Shown here in pieces: positions 13,501-25,934 of a DNA stretch of 64,000 nucleotides. This DNA comes from Lumnitzera littorea (lineage: Eukaryota; Streptophyta; Magnoliopsida; Myrtales; Combretaceae). The stretch is taken from positions 8,861,661 to 8,925,660 of the forward strand of contig JAMXBB010000009.1 of NCBI GenBank assembly GCA_024138015.1, in the 5' to 3' direction. The notes under the pieces were generated by a model that worked only from the letters and a program-made list of their open reading frames with translations, was not told the DNA's origin and did no database searches. Made by a program: the position numbers and the translations under genes. How positions within the stretch are numbered: the stretch's first letter is position 1; the number at the start of each line of letters is the position of its first letter.

Positions 13501-13622
13501 TGATTTTGTTCTTGATATACGTTCTAACTGAGATGCTTATGTGTGCCTGTCTATGCAGGTTTGGATTTGCTTGTGATGAGGGAACAATTGTTGCCAACAT
13601 CACTTGGTTGGAGGAATCCTAG
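10512..13622 (+). pseudogene. Decayed coatomer beta-prime-like WD40 gene (twin of 35035-38002)
   Basis: All ten exon equivalents can be placed by comparison with the intact copy: 10512-10514, 10659-10682, 11106-11166, 11290-11344, 11789-11825, 12184-12508, 12605-12736, 12819-12967, 13352-13420 and 13559-13622. Several lesions rule out the full protein. Exon 3 has a 4-nt deletion and its donor is GC instead of GT. Exon 6 carries TAG at 12387-12389 where the twin has a tryptophan codon, and has a 1-nt deletion near 12429. The donor after exon 9 is CT. Exon 10 is 6 nt shorter. WD-repeat signatures such as GADDSYIHVYNYNTM remain readable. The parent family (beta-prime-COP, a subunit of the COPI coat) is about 900 residues; neither copy here carries the part after the propeller. 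Confidence 0.9.
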
Positions 13623-14205
13623 TTAAACTTTTCTCAAATAAAAGAGGATTTAAGATTAACCTTAATGAGGATGGGTTGTGCTTCCATATTAGAGATTCAA
13701 AATAAACACCTTTCTACTCTTTTATGGAGGAAGAGCATTTTCTTCAAATAGTCTTGTAATTTGTTGTTATTGTTGTGTATTGATATATCCTAATTACATC
13801 TACAATATGTTTGCAACATGATTGATGCATCCTAATATTGATCTTACTTCATGAATTAACAAATAGAAAAACTGATCTACTTACGCGTACATCAAAACAC
13901 CCTCCATCGACGGACTTTGTGGAGGAACCCTTAAGTTTCATCCCATAAGATTGCTAATATTGCTAGATTTGAAATGTTGCGTGACATATGTCTTAAGGTT
14001 GTGACAAGGTAATTAGTAGCTAGATGATTGAACCATTATGGTCTATGCCACAATTCAAGTATTCACAATTACATTCATGATGGAGGAGTATTGTCACAAT
14101 GATAAAGAAGTTATGGGAGCTGAAAAGGAAATTGATGAAGGACTTATGACAAGTATGTACTCAAATTATTTATTTTGATGATAGCTTAAGTGTAAGGTAA
14201 ATTTA
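13623..14205. other. 3-prime flank of the pseudogene, then start of the TE nest
   Basis: No gene is seen. Up to about 14075 the DNA matches the flank of the intact WD40 gene (38003-38490). From 14080 it is probably decayed retrotransposon sequence leading into the protease fragment. Confidence 0.5.
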
Positions 14206-14678
14206 GATACTTAAATCTTAAGAGTTACGAATGTAAATATGGTTAGTAATCATAGTATTAGTATATTCCAGGAGATGTGCTTATAAATGGACGACTTGCT
14301 TCTGCATTGTTTAATATTGGTGTGTCTCATTCTTTCGCAAGTCAGAAGTTTATGAATGAGAAGGGGATTAGTATAATTAAAATTCATATGACTTCTAGAG
14401 TTAGAACACTTATTGGAGAGAAAGCAATGACTTAAGAAGTAGTAGACAAGTCAAATTAAAATTCAAGAGAAAGAGTATCCTATAAATCTTGTAATATTAC
14501 CTTTACAAGGTTATGATATGATTGTGGGAATAGATTAGTTATCTAAGTATAAAGCAAATGGAGAAAGTAGTAGTAGTAAAATTATTATTCCAAGTAATGG
14601 TAAAATGGTATTTCAAGGGAAAGCAAGTGGTGATAAATTGAAGTTAGCTGTTATTGAGATATGTTATGAAATAAATGG
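14206..14678 (+). mobile_element. Chromovirus protease fragment, nest copy A
   Basis: Translation gives a retropepsin-like stretch. INGRLASALFNIGVSHSFAS replaces the usual DTGASHSF-type active site, with the aspartate lost, and LQGYDMIVGID follows some 70 codons later, broken by stops. This pattern is typical of Tekay/Del-type Ty3/gypsy elements. A 5-bp AATGG precedes the LTR that interrupts it at 14679. Nearly the same sequence recurs at 27130-27582. Confidence 0.75.
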
Positions 14679-17276
14679 TGTAAGTTTCTAAAATTGTATT
14701 TAGGACAACCGAGCCTAAATTTAGAGCCTTTAAGAAAAGTGATCTAATTGAGCCCATACTTAACAACTAAGATAGAAAAATTAGATGAAGTAATACAGTG
14801 AAGTTAAAATTTGAAAATAATGCTTGGGAATCTCAATTTTACCCTTAAAAGTAGGATTATTTAATATAATACTAAAATACTCGAAACATTAAAAATTGAG
14901 TTAGGATTGTAACAAAAATTTAGAGATAAGTTAATTAAGCTCCAAAATGAGATAATATAGTATAATTTACTATATGAATATATTCATATTTTTATGAGTA
15001 TACCCGGTATAAATAATAATTATACCCGTAAATTAACATTAATTTATGTAATTATATATATAATGTGTTGAATTCATGCGAATAATTAAGAGAACATATC
15101 TTAAAAATAAAAGATATGTTAAAAACTTAATTATATGAGTATAGTTATATATTATGCGTGATATATACAAAGGATATATACTTGTACATTAATAAATAAC
15201 TAAGTATTAATAAAATATACTCAAAATACCTAAAGTAATTGCAAATCACATCTAATAGACTCAATTGCAGCTAGGAAATTCTGGAATTCATCGTAGCCTC
15301 TTGTGGAGGAGCTGTTGTGTTGAATCAAAAGCTGATTCTCTAGGAAGGAGACACCACCCACTTGTATTTATGAGGATAAAGCAAAAGAAAAATTAAAAAG
15401 AAAAAAATTAATTAGCAGCAACTGACTCCAACAAGCATAAATAATCTTTCATACGTCATTTTCTAACTTTAGAACCCAGATACACCTAAAGGAAATTAGG
15501 AAAAAAATTGTGGAAAAATAGGAAAGAAAATAGGAAAAATAGAGTAATTTTTGTGTTAGGCTAGAATTTGACCCAAAAGTTAATCTGCTGTTGAGCCACT
15601 TTACCATCAAGGAGTAGCCTTAGCATCTAGGGCTTCCAACACACTCCCACTACCCCACGGCCACCGGAGCATCCAAGAACAGCTAAGTCAATTTTTTGTC
15701 CTGTTTTTCGATAATTTTTAAAAAATAGTAAATTCACTCAGAAAATTTTGGAAAAAATTGTAGTCAGTGTGATATTTTTATTTTTGAAAAATTTGTAATA
15801 TTTAGTATACTTCATTAAGAAAACTACTATTTATCCGAAATTTGAATTACAAAATAAATGTATTAGATGATGTTGTTTTTAGCTCAAAATTTTTATGTAG
15901 GATGTGTGTGATATATATATATATATATAATTGCTATTGAGCCCGAATTTTGATTTGAATATTTTTAATATTTATTGTATTTATTGACCTAAAAATAACT
16001 CGAAAATAGGCTGAAATTGTGAAATAAATAGAAAATTATGAAATAAAATAATTAAATGGACATGTACTGATCCCTAGTGAATAATAATAACGTTGGGTCA
16101 GATTGAAATTAATTTAGCGTAAAAAGGATCACAATTGAGTAATTTAAGATAATTTGAGGGTAAAAGTCATCTTTAGAAACAAGACTCGTAACACGTATCG
16201 TTAGGTCTGTACGAACCCAATGACACTAATTTTATTAAAATCGGACAATCTTAGGTAATATACCCTATAACTCTATAATATTCTAAAATGTACGTATTAA
16301 GGTAACCCTATCGGAATTAAAAACATGATTTAATCAATTAAAAGTACATTTTGATACTATCGAAACGATATATAATACGTAATATTATAAATTACATTTA
16401 TTATCAATAATTAATGACTTAACTTGATATATATATATAAAATAATAATAAAACTATATATTATTGTATTAATATATTCATTTATATAACTCTTTTAAAT
16501 TAAACCCTAATGTTTTTGTAATTATTACGAAAACTAAATTTAGGTTTAGTGTGTATATAGGATCTCCTAGTGGTTAAACTATTAATAGCTCAAGTTTGCC
16601 GTAGTGAGTGTCTGAATAAGTAAGTTGGGATTTGTAGCTTCACCTCTTGTTAGGACATTGTATTAAAGTATCTGGAGATTCAAGAATACTTCCAGTTGTG
16701 TTTGTAATTAGTTGTTTATGCGTATGTCGTATGTATGAATAATACTCAATTGTAACAGGAGTTGAACTCCTTGGTATGCTGTTATACATGTTCGCATTGT
16801 CTCTGAATTGTATGAACTTGTTTGGTTACCCCTAATTAACACTAGCGTTTATTCGACTAAAACAAAATTAAACATGCATAATACTCATTAGGGTGTCAGG
16901 TTAAATATCGACTTCCTTGTATGATGATAGCTGAAATGGTTATTTCCCCATCCTTAGTTGAACTAAGTAACAAGCGAGGAGGTTGCGGTAAGGGTGGGGG
17001 CCGTGATTCGAAGGCGGTTATGGGAGGTGAGTGTCCTCTATTGCATAAGCTCGGGTTTGTTTTGATTTGAGTAACGATAAAACTCCTCAATTCGGGTTGG
17101 AGAGAATATAATTTTTCTAACCTCATAATAAACCGGATAACATGGTATGATATTTTATTTGATTAATTGCATTGTATTTCATCATAATTAATAACCTTAC
17201 TTATGATTGTTTGGTACTCTTTTGACTCCGTCTCGCTTATTAAGCTAGTTGTACTCCATAGATTCTTTTAACTTTG
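14679..17276 (+). mobile_element. Solo LTR 1, copy A, with two internal deletions
   Basis: It begins TGTAAGTTTC in the middle of the pol frame and matches the 3.5-kb LTR at 27583-31082. Relative to that copy it lacks about 430 bp (position near 16165; 29069-29503 in copy B) and its last 500 bp or so. The second deletion also removes about 290 bp of flanking pol sequence, so the LTR now runs straight into the reverse-transcriptase fragment at 17277. A TA microsatellite lies at about 15911-15929. Confidence 0.75.
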
Positions 17277-17370
17277 TTCAAGTATTTTGCCATGGGGAGC
17301 ACCTGTATCATTTGTGAAAAAGAAATATGGTACTATGACGTTGCGTATAGACTACAGGGAAATAAATAAG
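17277..17370 (+). mobile_element. Chromovirus reverse transcriptase, N-terminal fragment, copy A
   Basis: The fragment reads PWGAPVSFVKKKYGTM and then IDYREINK, the classic start of the Ty3/gypsy RT fingers. It is cut by LTR 2 directly after the NK codons. The last five bases, ATAAG, are repeated at 24031-24035 beyond the LTR, where the RT frame resumes with VVVKNKYSLPCIDDL. Confidence 0.85.
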
Positions 17371-19546
17371 TGTAAGCCTTGCACTTGCACAATTAGATTC
17401 AGTAGTCGATTTAAGGTGTTTAGAAAAGTAACCCGATTAGGCTAGAAACTTATAAGTATTTCGTGATATTAATCAAAGAGTTTTCATAGTCTAAGAATTT
17501 GAAAATATAATAAAATATTAAAAATATAGCTGAGATGGTAGAAAATTATTATATTATTGGTAAGGCGTGAAGTAGGTTTCGAAAATTAATGAATACTTAG
17601 AGATAAATTATAGGAGTAATATAATTAATATTGTACATAAAATAATATATAAAAAACATGTATATACATTGGGTACAATTATTATATAAATATATGTTTC
17701 CGTAATTGTAAAAAATACTAAAAAATGCATGAATATTACCAAATAAATAAAGAAAGTTATAGAAAAATAATAAAAAAATTCTCAAGACAACTAAAAATAG
17801 GTGGTTAGGCATGGCAAATTTTTAGAGTGTATGAGGATATGGGAATTCCAACTTTTAACACATAGCTAAGCCTTTACAGTTGTTGCTAAGGTTGAAAAAA
17901 AATCAAAGTAACCTAAAGCTTGGTTATAAAAATTGCAATTAGCTCCTTGGAACAAAGTTTAGTCGGTTGAGGATTGGAAAAAAATATTGGAGTGAGAAAA
18001 TAGAGAGAGAAAATGAGTAAACGAAATCAGGAAAAAATAGTGCATAAAGGAAGGGAATTGCGAGATCTTAAGGAAGATGATCAACTAGAAGTAAAACAAG
18101 GCAGTGACCTTAGGGAGTAGCCGATGGTGGTTCTAGCCGACACACCCTCCCTTCCTTATGGTGGCTAAAGCATCGGTTTTTGATGAGTCACTACAATTCT
18201 TGATTTTAATTAAAACTAAGGAAAAATAGCAAATGTTTACCAAAAATTTTAAAATTTCCTTTCCTCAAATATTTTTGCATGAGGAATTGAAATCTTCAAT
18301 CAAATTTTCAAAATTTTTAGTATAGATATGAGGTCCTTTAGAAAAATGTCATATACAGAAATTTTCAATCAGGTTTTTGAAAGACTAATCCATATATTTT
18401 GACTTGAAATTTTATGGATATACTTGTAAGATATTATATTTTGATGTTGTATGGTTCGATTTTTAAAATTGAGTTGCCAGATCTTTTAGAAAAATTCCGT
18501 TTCCGTGTAATTAGTGTATTGGACAGGATATTTTGTTAAGAAGCTTAATCTACACTTGATAAAATTAAGGTATAATCTATATTCATTTACATGCAGTATC
18601 TGGAAGTAGTTCATAATAAGTGTAGGAACTATGATTTTTAAATAAAATTGGGCATTTGGTGGTTAAGATAAAATTTGTCAAGTTTAAAAGGCAATTGTTA
18701 TTTAGTTCATGATTTAGTGAGAAGAGGTATTAATGGTAGAAGTACTTAGTTAGTACTTGTTGTATATGCAGGATTTGGAGATTTGGAAACTTAAGTTAAG
18801 TGAAATACATGTGAAGTAGTTAGACATACTAGTAGCAGTAAAGTTAAAAACTAAGTTAGAAAGTAAGTCAAAATATAACTTAATGTGAATATGTCGAGTA
18901 CACAAGAAAAATTGGATTGGTGCCAAAAATTAACTTATATTTGGATTTTACCCTATTTGTAAAGATAAACGGTAAGTTAGGAACTTTCTAAATAAGAATC
19001 TAATTTTACACTAAAGGTTAGAAACTAGGTCAGAATATAGTTTGGTAATTAATATCCTTGATTACACTAGGAGTCTGACAAGAGGTCGACAGGTGATTGG
19101 TATATGCATTCTATACCTTTATCAGAGTTAGAACACGAGTCAGAAGCTACTCGAATAATAGCCTATACTACCAAGATGGGTTGGAACTTAAGTAAAAAAC
19201 TCGGTCAGAAAATAGTTCGATGGAAGATGCAAAATATAAGAGCAATTAAAAGTTTAAAGATGGTTAGTGCTGAATATTGAATCATTGGAGAGTAGATTAG
19301 GAAGTCGCCTAATTATGCCTTTTAAGAGTTCATTAAAGTTAAAAATTGGGTCAGAAACTATCAGGTAGCAACCTATGTCGGGTTAGAAACTTGGTTAGAA
19401 TATACCCTACTTAACTAATACTTAATAAAAACATTAGAAAACTTACCCAACACAATTGAAAACATACTTAAATGCTTATAATGAACACATATGTTATATA
19501 TTGATTAGAAACTAAAGAGGCTACATTAAATTTTAGGGATAATAAA
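17371..19546 (+). mobile_element. Solo LTR 2, copy A, first part
   Basis: LTR 2 starts TGTAAGCCTTG at 17371 and is interrupted at 19546 by another LTR. It resumes at 22694 and ends GGGCATAACA at 24030. The two parts add to about 3.5 kb, the same as LTR 1. The flanking ATAAG target duplication (17366-17370 and 24031-24035) is perfect, so this is a single insertion into the RT region. The corresponding part in copy B (31461-33636) has exactly the same length. Confidence 0.8.
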
Positions 19547-22500
19547 TGGAAAACCCACAATCAGGTATTCGGAATTCAGTTCGTAGAATTTAGGGTTATC
19601 AAGTAAATTATAAGTAAATTATACGATTCAGCTGAAATTTTACGATGAAGTTAGGATTATTAGTAAAAGTGATTCCGTGAGTTTGAATTTAGGAAAATAA
19701 TTAATAAAACGATTAATTAATATAATATTGAAATTGATGAAAATTGTCCGTTATTTATTGCAAACGCTTATAACCAATTTCGATAACTAACGAATCAATA
19801 TAAATAAATTATATGCACACTAAAAATTATAAAATAACGTAAATAATATTTAAGAATATTTATTTATACCATATATGAATTTACATGTAGGTAGGAATAC
19901 GTGAAATATGTCAAAATAAAGTTAATTAATTAAAGAAAACTCATAATTAATTAAGAAAAAATCATGAAAAATGAGGAATGGTCCATATTTGAGGCATGGT
20001 AGCTTGGAGTTGAGTAAATAAAAGTAACCAATTAAATTAAGACAAACAAAAAGCAAATTTGGAAGAGGATAAGGACATTTGGAAACTAAAATTAAGAGAA
20101 AAAAAGTAAGGAAGCTCTTTAAATACCCAAAAAATTTTAGAAGCTCATTTGGTTTGTTTGGAGAGCAAAAAAATTAAAGAGAACAAAAAATTTTAAGGTT
20201 AGGGTTTAATTGCAAAAAATTACAAAAATTTGTGCAATTAATGGCTTAGAAGAGAATTACCACCCGACGGCAACTTAAAAGTGGACAGCTACCACCATCA
20301 CCACCACACGGTGGTGGCAGTGCCCAAGCTGGCCAACAAGGCCTTGGTGGCCGGAGGTGGCTGGACTCATTAATTCCGATGAGTACGATCTTTCTCTCGA
20401 TTTTACATATTTTATTAAAAATATTAAACATACTTTGAAAATTATGAAATTTGGTATTCTAAAATATTTTTATATGTGGTTTTTAGGAAAAATATTATTT
20501 TGATAAAAATATATCCTGTGATATATGATACTTAAGAAATCTCGTAAACCTCAAACTTTGTTCGGTTTAGAAATAAATTACCATAGGAGTATAGTTTTGA
20601 ACCCAAAATTTTTGTGTAAGCTAGTTAGAGCATTTAAAATAGTGCTATAAAGCCCTTTTTCAAAAATTTTTTTTTTAAATTTGTAGGCTTTAAAATGATG
20701 CATAAAATAGATAATTTTGGGTTAATTAGGTAATTAAATAGATAATTATTGATTTGGTGCATAATTATATGTTTTAGGATGTTGAAATTAGATGAAGTAT
20801 GCTATTTGTAGCATTAAGGGTGTTAGATGTAATTATTAAGATATTATGGAGTAAATATGTACTAGGTAAAAATAGTAAATTTTAAATTAATTTTATAATT
20901 TAGGATAATTAGGTGCAAAATCTGATTTGAGATGAATTTAGATATTTTGAAATGTTAGTTAATGTTGGGAGATGATATTTGAAGTAATAGAAATATTAGA
21001 TGTGTATATTATGGACATATTAGGTGTGTATATTATGGACATATTAGGTGATAATGTGTACTATGTAGGTATAAGAAATTAATAAGAAGGAAAATATCAT
21101 ATTAAAATTGATATTGTAATAATAATAAGAATATATAATAAATTTGGTAGGAAACTTAAATTAGGGTAATTATATGAAAAATGTAAGATTTTCTCATAAC
21201 GGGAGTAAATTCGGTAATTAAATTAGGATTATGATATATTGCATGGACTAGAACATTGGTTAGGAACTAAAAATGATAATAGGATAGCCGAAAATAATTT
21301 GATTAATTTCACATTATGAGTCGGAATGATTTCCTAGGGTTTGTGTATAAAATCCCTAATCGAAAATTGAGTTAAAAACCTAATTTAGAAACCGACTTCA
21401 AAAAATGAATAAAAACTTAACCTAAATTAGGAATAATTGTAAAAAACTTAAAAACTTGGATAATTAGGAATATTAAATCCTAAACTAAAGATAACATAAA
21501 AGTACTACAGAAGAGAGTTTATATAAGATAGTTATATGAAAACTAAAACAATATTTGTAATATAAAGATTATCGACAATAGCTTGAGTAAGTCGAACCTT
21601 GAATGAGCAAGCGAGGAGTTTAGGTAATTTGAGATTAATACGTTATTATATTTCAGAGTACTAATTTGTAGTACTTGAAGGCTTGAAATTGTTTTGGATT
21701 GTTTTTGATAGATAGTTAGTTATGCGCATGTGTTTGTTCTGAGCTACTGATATGATTACCGATTTGTTGCTTTAGCTTGTATTTGTGTGTTTTGTTTGAA
21801 ATAATTGAACACCTTAAACCGGATTTAACTGAATATTTGACTCATAAATTTAAACTAAACCTACATAGTAACCCATTAAGGGAACATTAGGATTTTTCGA
21901 CCAAATACTGACTTCTTCGAAAGGGATAACGCTGGATGGCATAATTAGTCCCTTCTTCATTCTTAGTCGAATTAAGTGACAGATGAAAAGGTCGCGGCAA
22001 GGGTGAAGTCAATGGTTTGAAGATAGTCACAGGAGAAGCGGAGTCTCTATTGCATAAGTCTGGGTTTGGTTATAAGTTATTACATTAACAGAAACTTCTC
22101 AACCTAGATTAGAGTGGGTAAAATTTCTCTAATTTCACGACGGGCCAAACAACGTTGTATAATGACATTTGATTGTAAACACATTGCATCTAAGTGATTT
22201 GATTGAAAACCCTGTTTGTGTTTGTTGTATAGTTTTAAGTCTTCGTCCTAACTTATTGAGTTGTGGTTGCTCACATCCTTATAGACATTGTTGTAAGTGC
22301 TAGCTAAGAAGCAACCTATATTACCTTGAAGCTAATAGCTGCTGGATCCTAGGAAGTGAGGAAATACATTTGAAGAATAGATATATGGTTAAGGTTTTTG
22401 CTTTTGTTTTAGAAACTTCAATTCTTGAATAATGTATTATTTAAGAAATATAGTACGATGAAACTTTTCAAACATTAATTGTAATATTTAAATTCTTATG

Positions 22501-22688
22501 CATATACATATTTCCATAATTTCTTAAGTAAATAATTTATTTAATTTATAAACTGTTTACTTCAAAGCGGGTTAGTCATGGACGCCTTGTGTAGATTAGG
22601 TCTAAGATAGCGGTTGTAAGGTCAGCTTCTCTCTTAGAATGGTTTGCATAGTGGGGCTGTTACAACTTTACCGCTTTGGGGCGTGAAA
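19547..22688 (+). mobile_element. Solo LTR 4 nested inside LTR 2
   Basis: The 3.1-kb stretch starts TGGAAAACCC, ends GGCGTGAAA and is bracketed by ATAAA at 19542-19546 and 22689-22693. It has the same layout as LTRs 1 and 2: an AT-rich first half, a GC-richer patch at 20250-20360, and a last part with GTCGAATTAAGTGACAGATG-like words near 21965. It is closest to the minus-strand LTRs at 1-2195 and 24228-25934. The terminal A replaces the C expected in CA. A short tandem repeat of TTAGGTGTGTATATTATGGA type lies near 20997-21050. Confidence 0.7.
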
Positions 22689-22693
22689 ATAAA

Positions 22694-24030
22694 GGAAGAC
22701 TAGAGCGACGCACGAGGAGAATGAGTATCAGCATCTAAGTAGGTAGGATCAACGTTTCACCGCACTTTGAAATATTGTTTAAGAATACTTAGAGACCTTA
22801 GTATATATCTTGTTTGTGATTGAAAGTTAGTTGTCTGTACATATGGAATGTGTGTGCTTGATTATGGTTATTTTGAGTGCTAGACTTTTGTATTAATTGC
22901 TTCATGATATTACTTAATGTCTGTGCTTAATTATGGTTATGTTATTTTGAGTGCTAGACTTTTGTATTAATTACTTCATGATATTACTTACTTTGGATTG
23001 TCTAAAATTATTTGGTCACCCCAAAAGCAACCTAACATGAACTTAGCTAAACTACTAACTGGACTTACATTGCAACTTACTAAGGGAACAACTAAGATTT
23101 TTAGACCAAACACGAACCCTTCGATGAGAATAGCAAAAATGATCATTTCCCTACCCTTAGTCGAACTAAGTGATAAGAGAGGAGGTTATGGTAAGATTGA
23201 GGTTCGTGGTTTGAAGTGAAGTCTTGAGTGAAGCATATTTCTCCATTGCACAAGCCTCAGTTTAGTTCTAATCCGCTAAGTATGCAGCGTCAAGCTCCTT
23301 AAAACTTGGATTAGAGCAAGTGTAATTTTTCTAATCTTATGATAGACCGGTCAACATCATATGATGGCATTTGCTTGAATATGCATTGCATCTAATTAAC
23401 TTTGCTTGAAAACCTTAGTTGCTTGATGTTAGATATATAATTGTCTTTGTCTCACTTACTGAGCAAGTTATTGTTCATTCTCTTATAATTGTTTTGTAAG
23501 TTTCCCCATTAAATTCACTAATGCTACTTCAAGTTTTAGAAGATTAGAGAACGAAGTCGGGGAGTGAGAGTTAATACTACTTGACTAGATTTCTATTTGG
23601 TTTATCGACTATATTAACCTCTAGGAAAACTAATAGGGTCTCCTCGGATGACCCTTAGTTTTTAGCTTATGAGAATTAATCCTTACTTTGCAAACCTGTG
23701 AATTTTAATAAAATTTTTGTAGGCACTTTATGTTTTCCTAACAGCATAGTTCTTAAGATTTTTATTAAATTCAAGGTTTCATTCTTCATACAATTTATAA
23801 AACTTGATTTTCCTTGGAATTTAGGCTATAAAAATTACTTTCAGTAGCTATTTTGAAAATTTACCCCACAGGTTGATTCATACCAGATATTGAATTGGTC
23901 ACTTCTAAGCAATGGAGTAGTAAATAGCCTATATAAGCTATACTTATGTTAGTGACTAAGGTGGCTACCTTCTAGCGTAAGTTTGTTTACACAGTAGGGC
24001 TGTTACGACTCTATAGTTTAGGGCATAACA
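22694..24030 (+). mobile_element. Solo LTR 2, copy A, last part
   Basis: This is the 3-prime portion of LTR 2 after the nested insertion. It carries the family's CCCTTAGTCGAACTAAGTGA patch near 23154 and ends in GGGCTGTTACGACTC and GGGCATAACA, like the ends of LTRs 1 and 4. It includes an imperfect direct repeat of about 65 bp (22854-22917 and 22923-22990). A 73-codon frame at 22998-23219 is LTR sequence and not a gene. Confidence 0.75.
22854..22990 (+). repeat. Direct repeat of about 65 bp within LTR 2
   Basis: Two copies of a unit running from GTGCTTGATTATGG to CATGATATTACTTA lie side by side, the second with a 4-bp insertion after GGTTAT. Confidence 0.8.
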
Positions 24031-24227
24031 ATAAGGTTGTGGTCAAGAATAAGTATTCACTACCATGCATTGACGATTTATTTGATCAGTCACAAGGTAC
24101 AATTGTATTTTCTAGAATTGATCGACAATCGAGATATCATCAATTACAAGTTAAGCCAAAGGATGTACCTAAAATTGTGTTGAGGACTTGAATTTGTCTT
24201 ATGTTAGTTTAGGGTTCGGTTTCCAAA
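24031..24227 (+). mobile_element. Chromovirus reverse transcriptase, central fragment
   Basis: The RT frame resumes directly after LTR 2: VVVKNKYSLPCIDDLFDQSQ, then IVFSRID and SRYHQLQVK. These are the conserved Ty3/gypsy RT blocks. The frame degrades after LRT near 24190 and is then cut by a minus-strand LTR. The YxDD catalytic block, the RT C-terminus and RNase H are missing from this element. Confidence 0.85.
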
Positions 24228-25934
24228 TCCAATTCCAGTTCAGGTTTTAATTCGGTTTCAACTACAAGTAATCCTAAAATACATTTCAATTTCTAATGTG
24301 AAATTAATCACATTAAGCTCGAGTATCCTAATATCATATTAGGTCTTAATTCAGTATTCTAACCCACTTGATACACTTTAATTTTGATTAGTATACCGGA
24401 TTTGCTCTTGATTAGTGTATCGAATTTGCTCCTAATGTAAGAAAATTTTACAATTTTTGTATAATTACCTAAAATTAATTTTTGTACTAGATTTAGTATG
24501 TATTATTATTATTATTATATTATCCAATTTAACCTATTATTTTACATTTAATAAAATTCCAATTTCACATATTACTAAATTACTCATAATTACAACATAA
24601 TTCCCATATTAATTTCAATTAACACTCCAAGTGCTAGGATTAGGTTTCCACATTAGAGATTAACATACTTAAACTTCTAATTACCTTCTAAATCAGTAAT
24701 TAGCCATTTAATTACTTAATTAATCCAAAATTACTTATTTTTCTCATCATTTTAGGGATAAAAATTTACCTAAAAATTTTGAAAATTAATTTTAAAAAAA
24801 TGGCTTCACAGAATTATTTTATATCACTTAAATATTCCATAGAAAAATTTTGAGCTCCAAACTACACTCCTATGCTTATTTATTTTTAATTCTAAATATG
24901 CTCGGTTTTGTTCAATTTCTTAAGAACCTTATATTTATAGACATGATTAAACTTAATTACTATTTTTTCATAAATCTAAATATAATAAAACATCATAATA
25001 ACAAATTTCATAATTTTCTGGGTAAAATTAATAATTTTAAAAAATTTTGCAAAAGCAGATGAGATTTGTGACTTACGTGGTTTTTGAGCTTTTGGCCACT
25101 AACACCAGTTTAGAGTGTGTTGGTTGATCCAGGTGGTTGGTTTGGAGTGGGGTGGTGGTTCAATTCTAGATGATGGTGGTTTGGTTCCAGGTGGTAGTGA
25201 CCCGTGAGTTTGGCCTAAATGCACAATTTTGTGAAAAAATTTTCTAAAACCTTAATTTCTCTCTAATTTCGATGCTCTTTAATTTTCCTAATCTTCTAAC
25301 TGTCCAAAGGGTCTTTTGAATTTTTTTAGCTATTTATAGGGCCATAAAGCAATTATGGTGCATTAATTTGGACAAGACAAAGTCTATATCTTTTCCAATT
25401 TGCCATTTTTGTTGCTTCATTCTAATTGGTTCTCTTTTTTTTTTTCTTCTTCCCTTAGTTGTCATAACTTGATCTAGAGCATTCCCTATTTCCCTTTTTT
25501 TTTTTTCTAATTTTTCTTTGATTTTTTAATAATTTTCTTTAATTATTTAGCAATTTTCTAGCAATTTAGGTAATTTTGCATATTTCTATCTACATGTAAA
25601 TACATATGGGGTATAAGTAAAAAGTCTTAAATATTATTTAAGTCATTTTATGATTTTTAGTATACATATAATTTATCTCTAACGATTCGTTAGTTATTAA
25701 AATGTATTTTACGCATTTTCGATAAATAATAAATAATATACTTAAAATTTAAAAATTTTATATTCTCTTATTTTATTACTTATTTTCTTAAATTCAAACT
25801 TATAAGGTTACTTTTACTAATATTTCTAGTTTTAATTTATAATTTAGGTTTTATTAGATCCTTTAACTGATCGCCCTAAAATTCATGTACTAAGCCTAAT
25901 CCTATGGTTACAAGGTTTATATTTAGGGCTTACA
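24228..25934 (-). mobile_element. Partial LTR 3, minus orientation
   Basis: Read on the minus strand it starts TGTAAGCCC at 25934 and follows the first half of the LTR family, matching 1-2195. Only about 1.7 kb of an expected 3 kb or more is present, so its far end is deleted together with the adjacent RT/RNase H segment. The left boundary near 24228 is approximate. Open frames inside it, such as 24850-25062, are AT-rich noise. Confidence 0.65.

Larger units (their letters stand above)
9350..14075 (+). repeat. Duplicated block, copy A (WD40 pseudogene and flanks)
   Basis: This block is collinear with 34010-38490. Homology begins at the shared AGGGTGATTTACTA word (9357 and 34017) and fades near 14075/38490. 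It includes the upstream conserved segment, all ten exon equivalents, introns and the 3-prime flank. Copy A has a roughly 250-bp extra stretch in the intron after exon 2 and lacks about 70 bp found in the intron before exon 9 of copy B. Confidence 0.85.
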
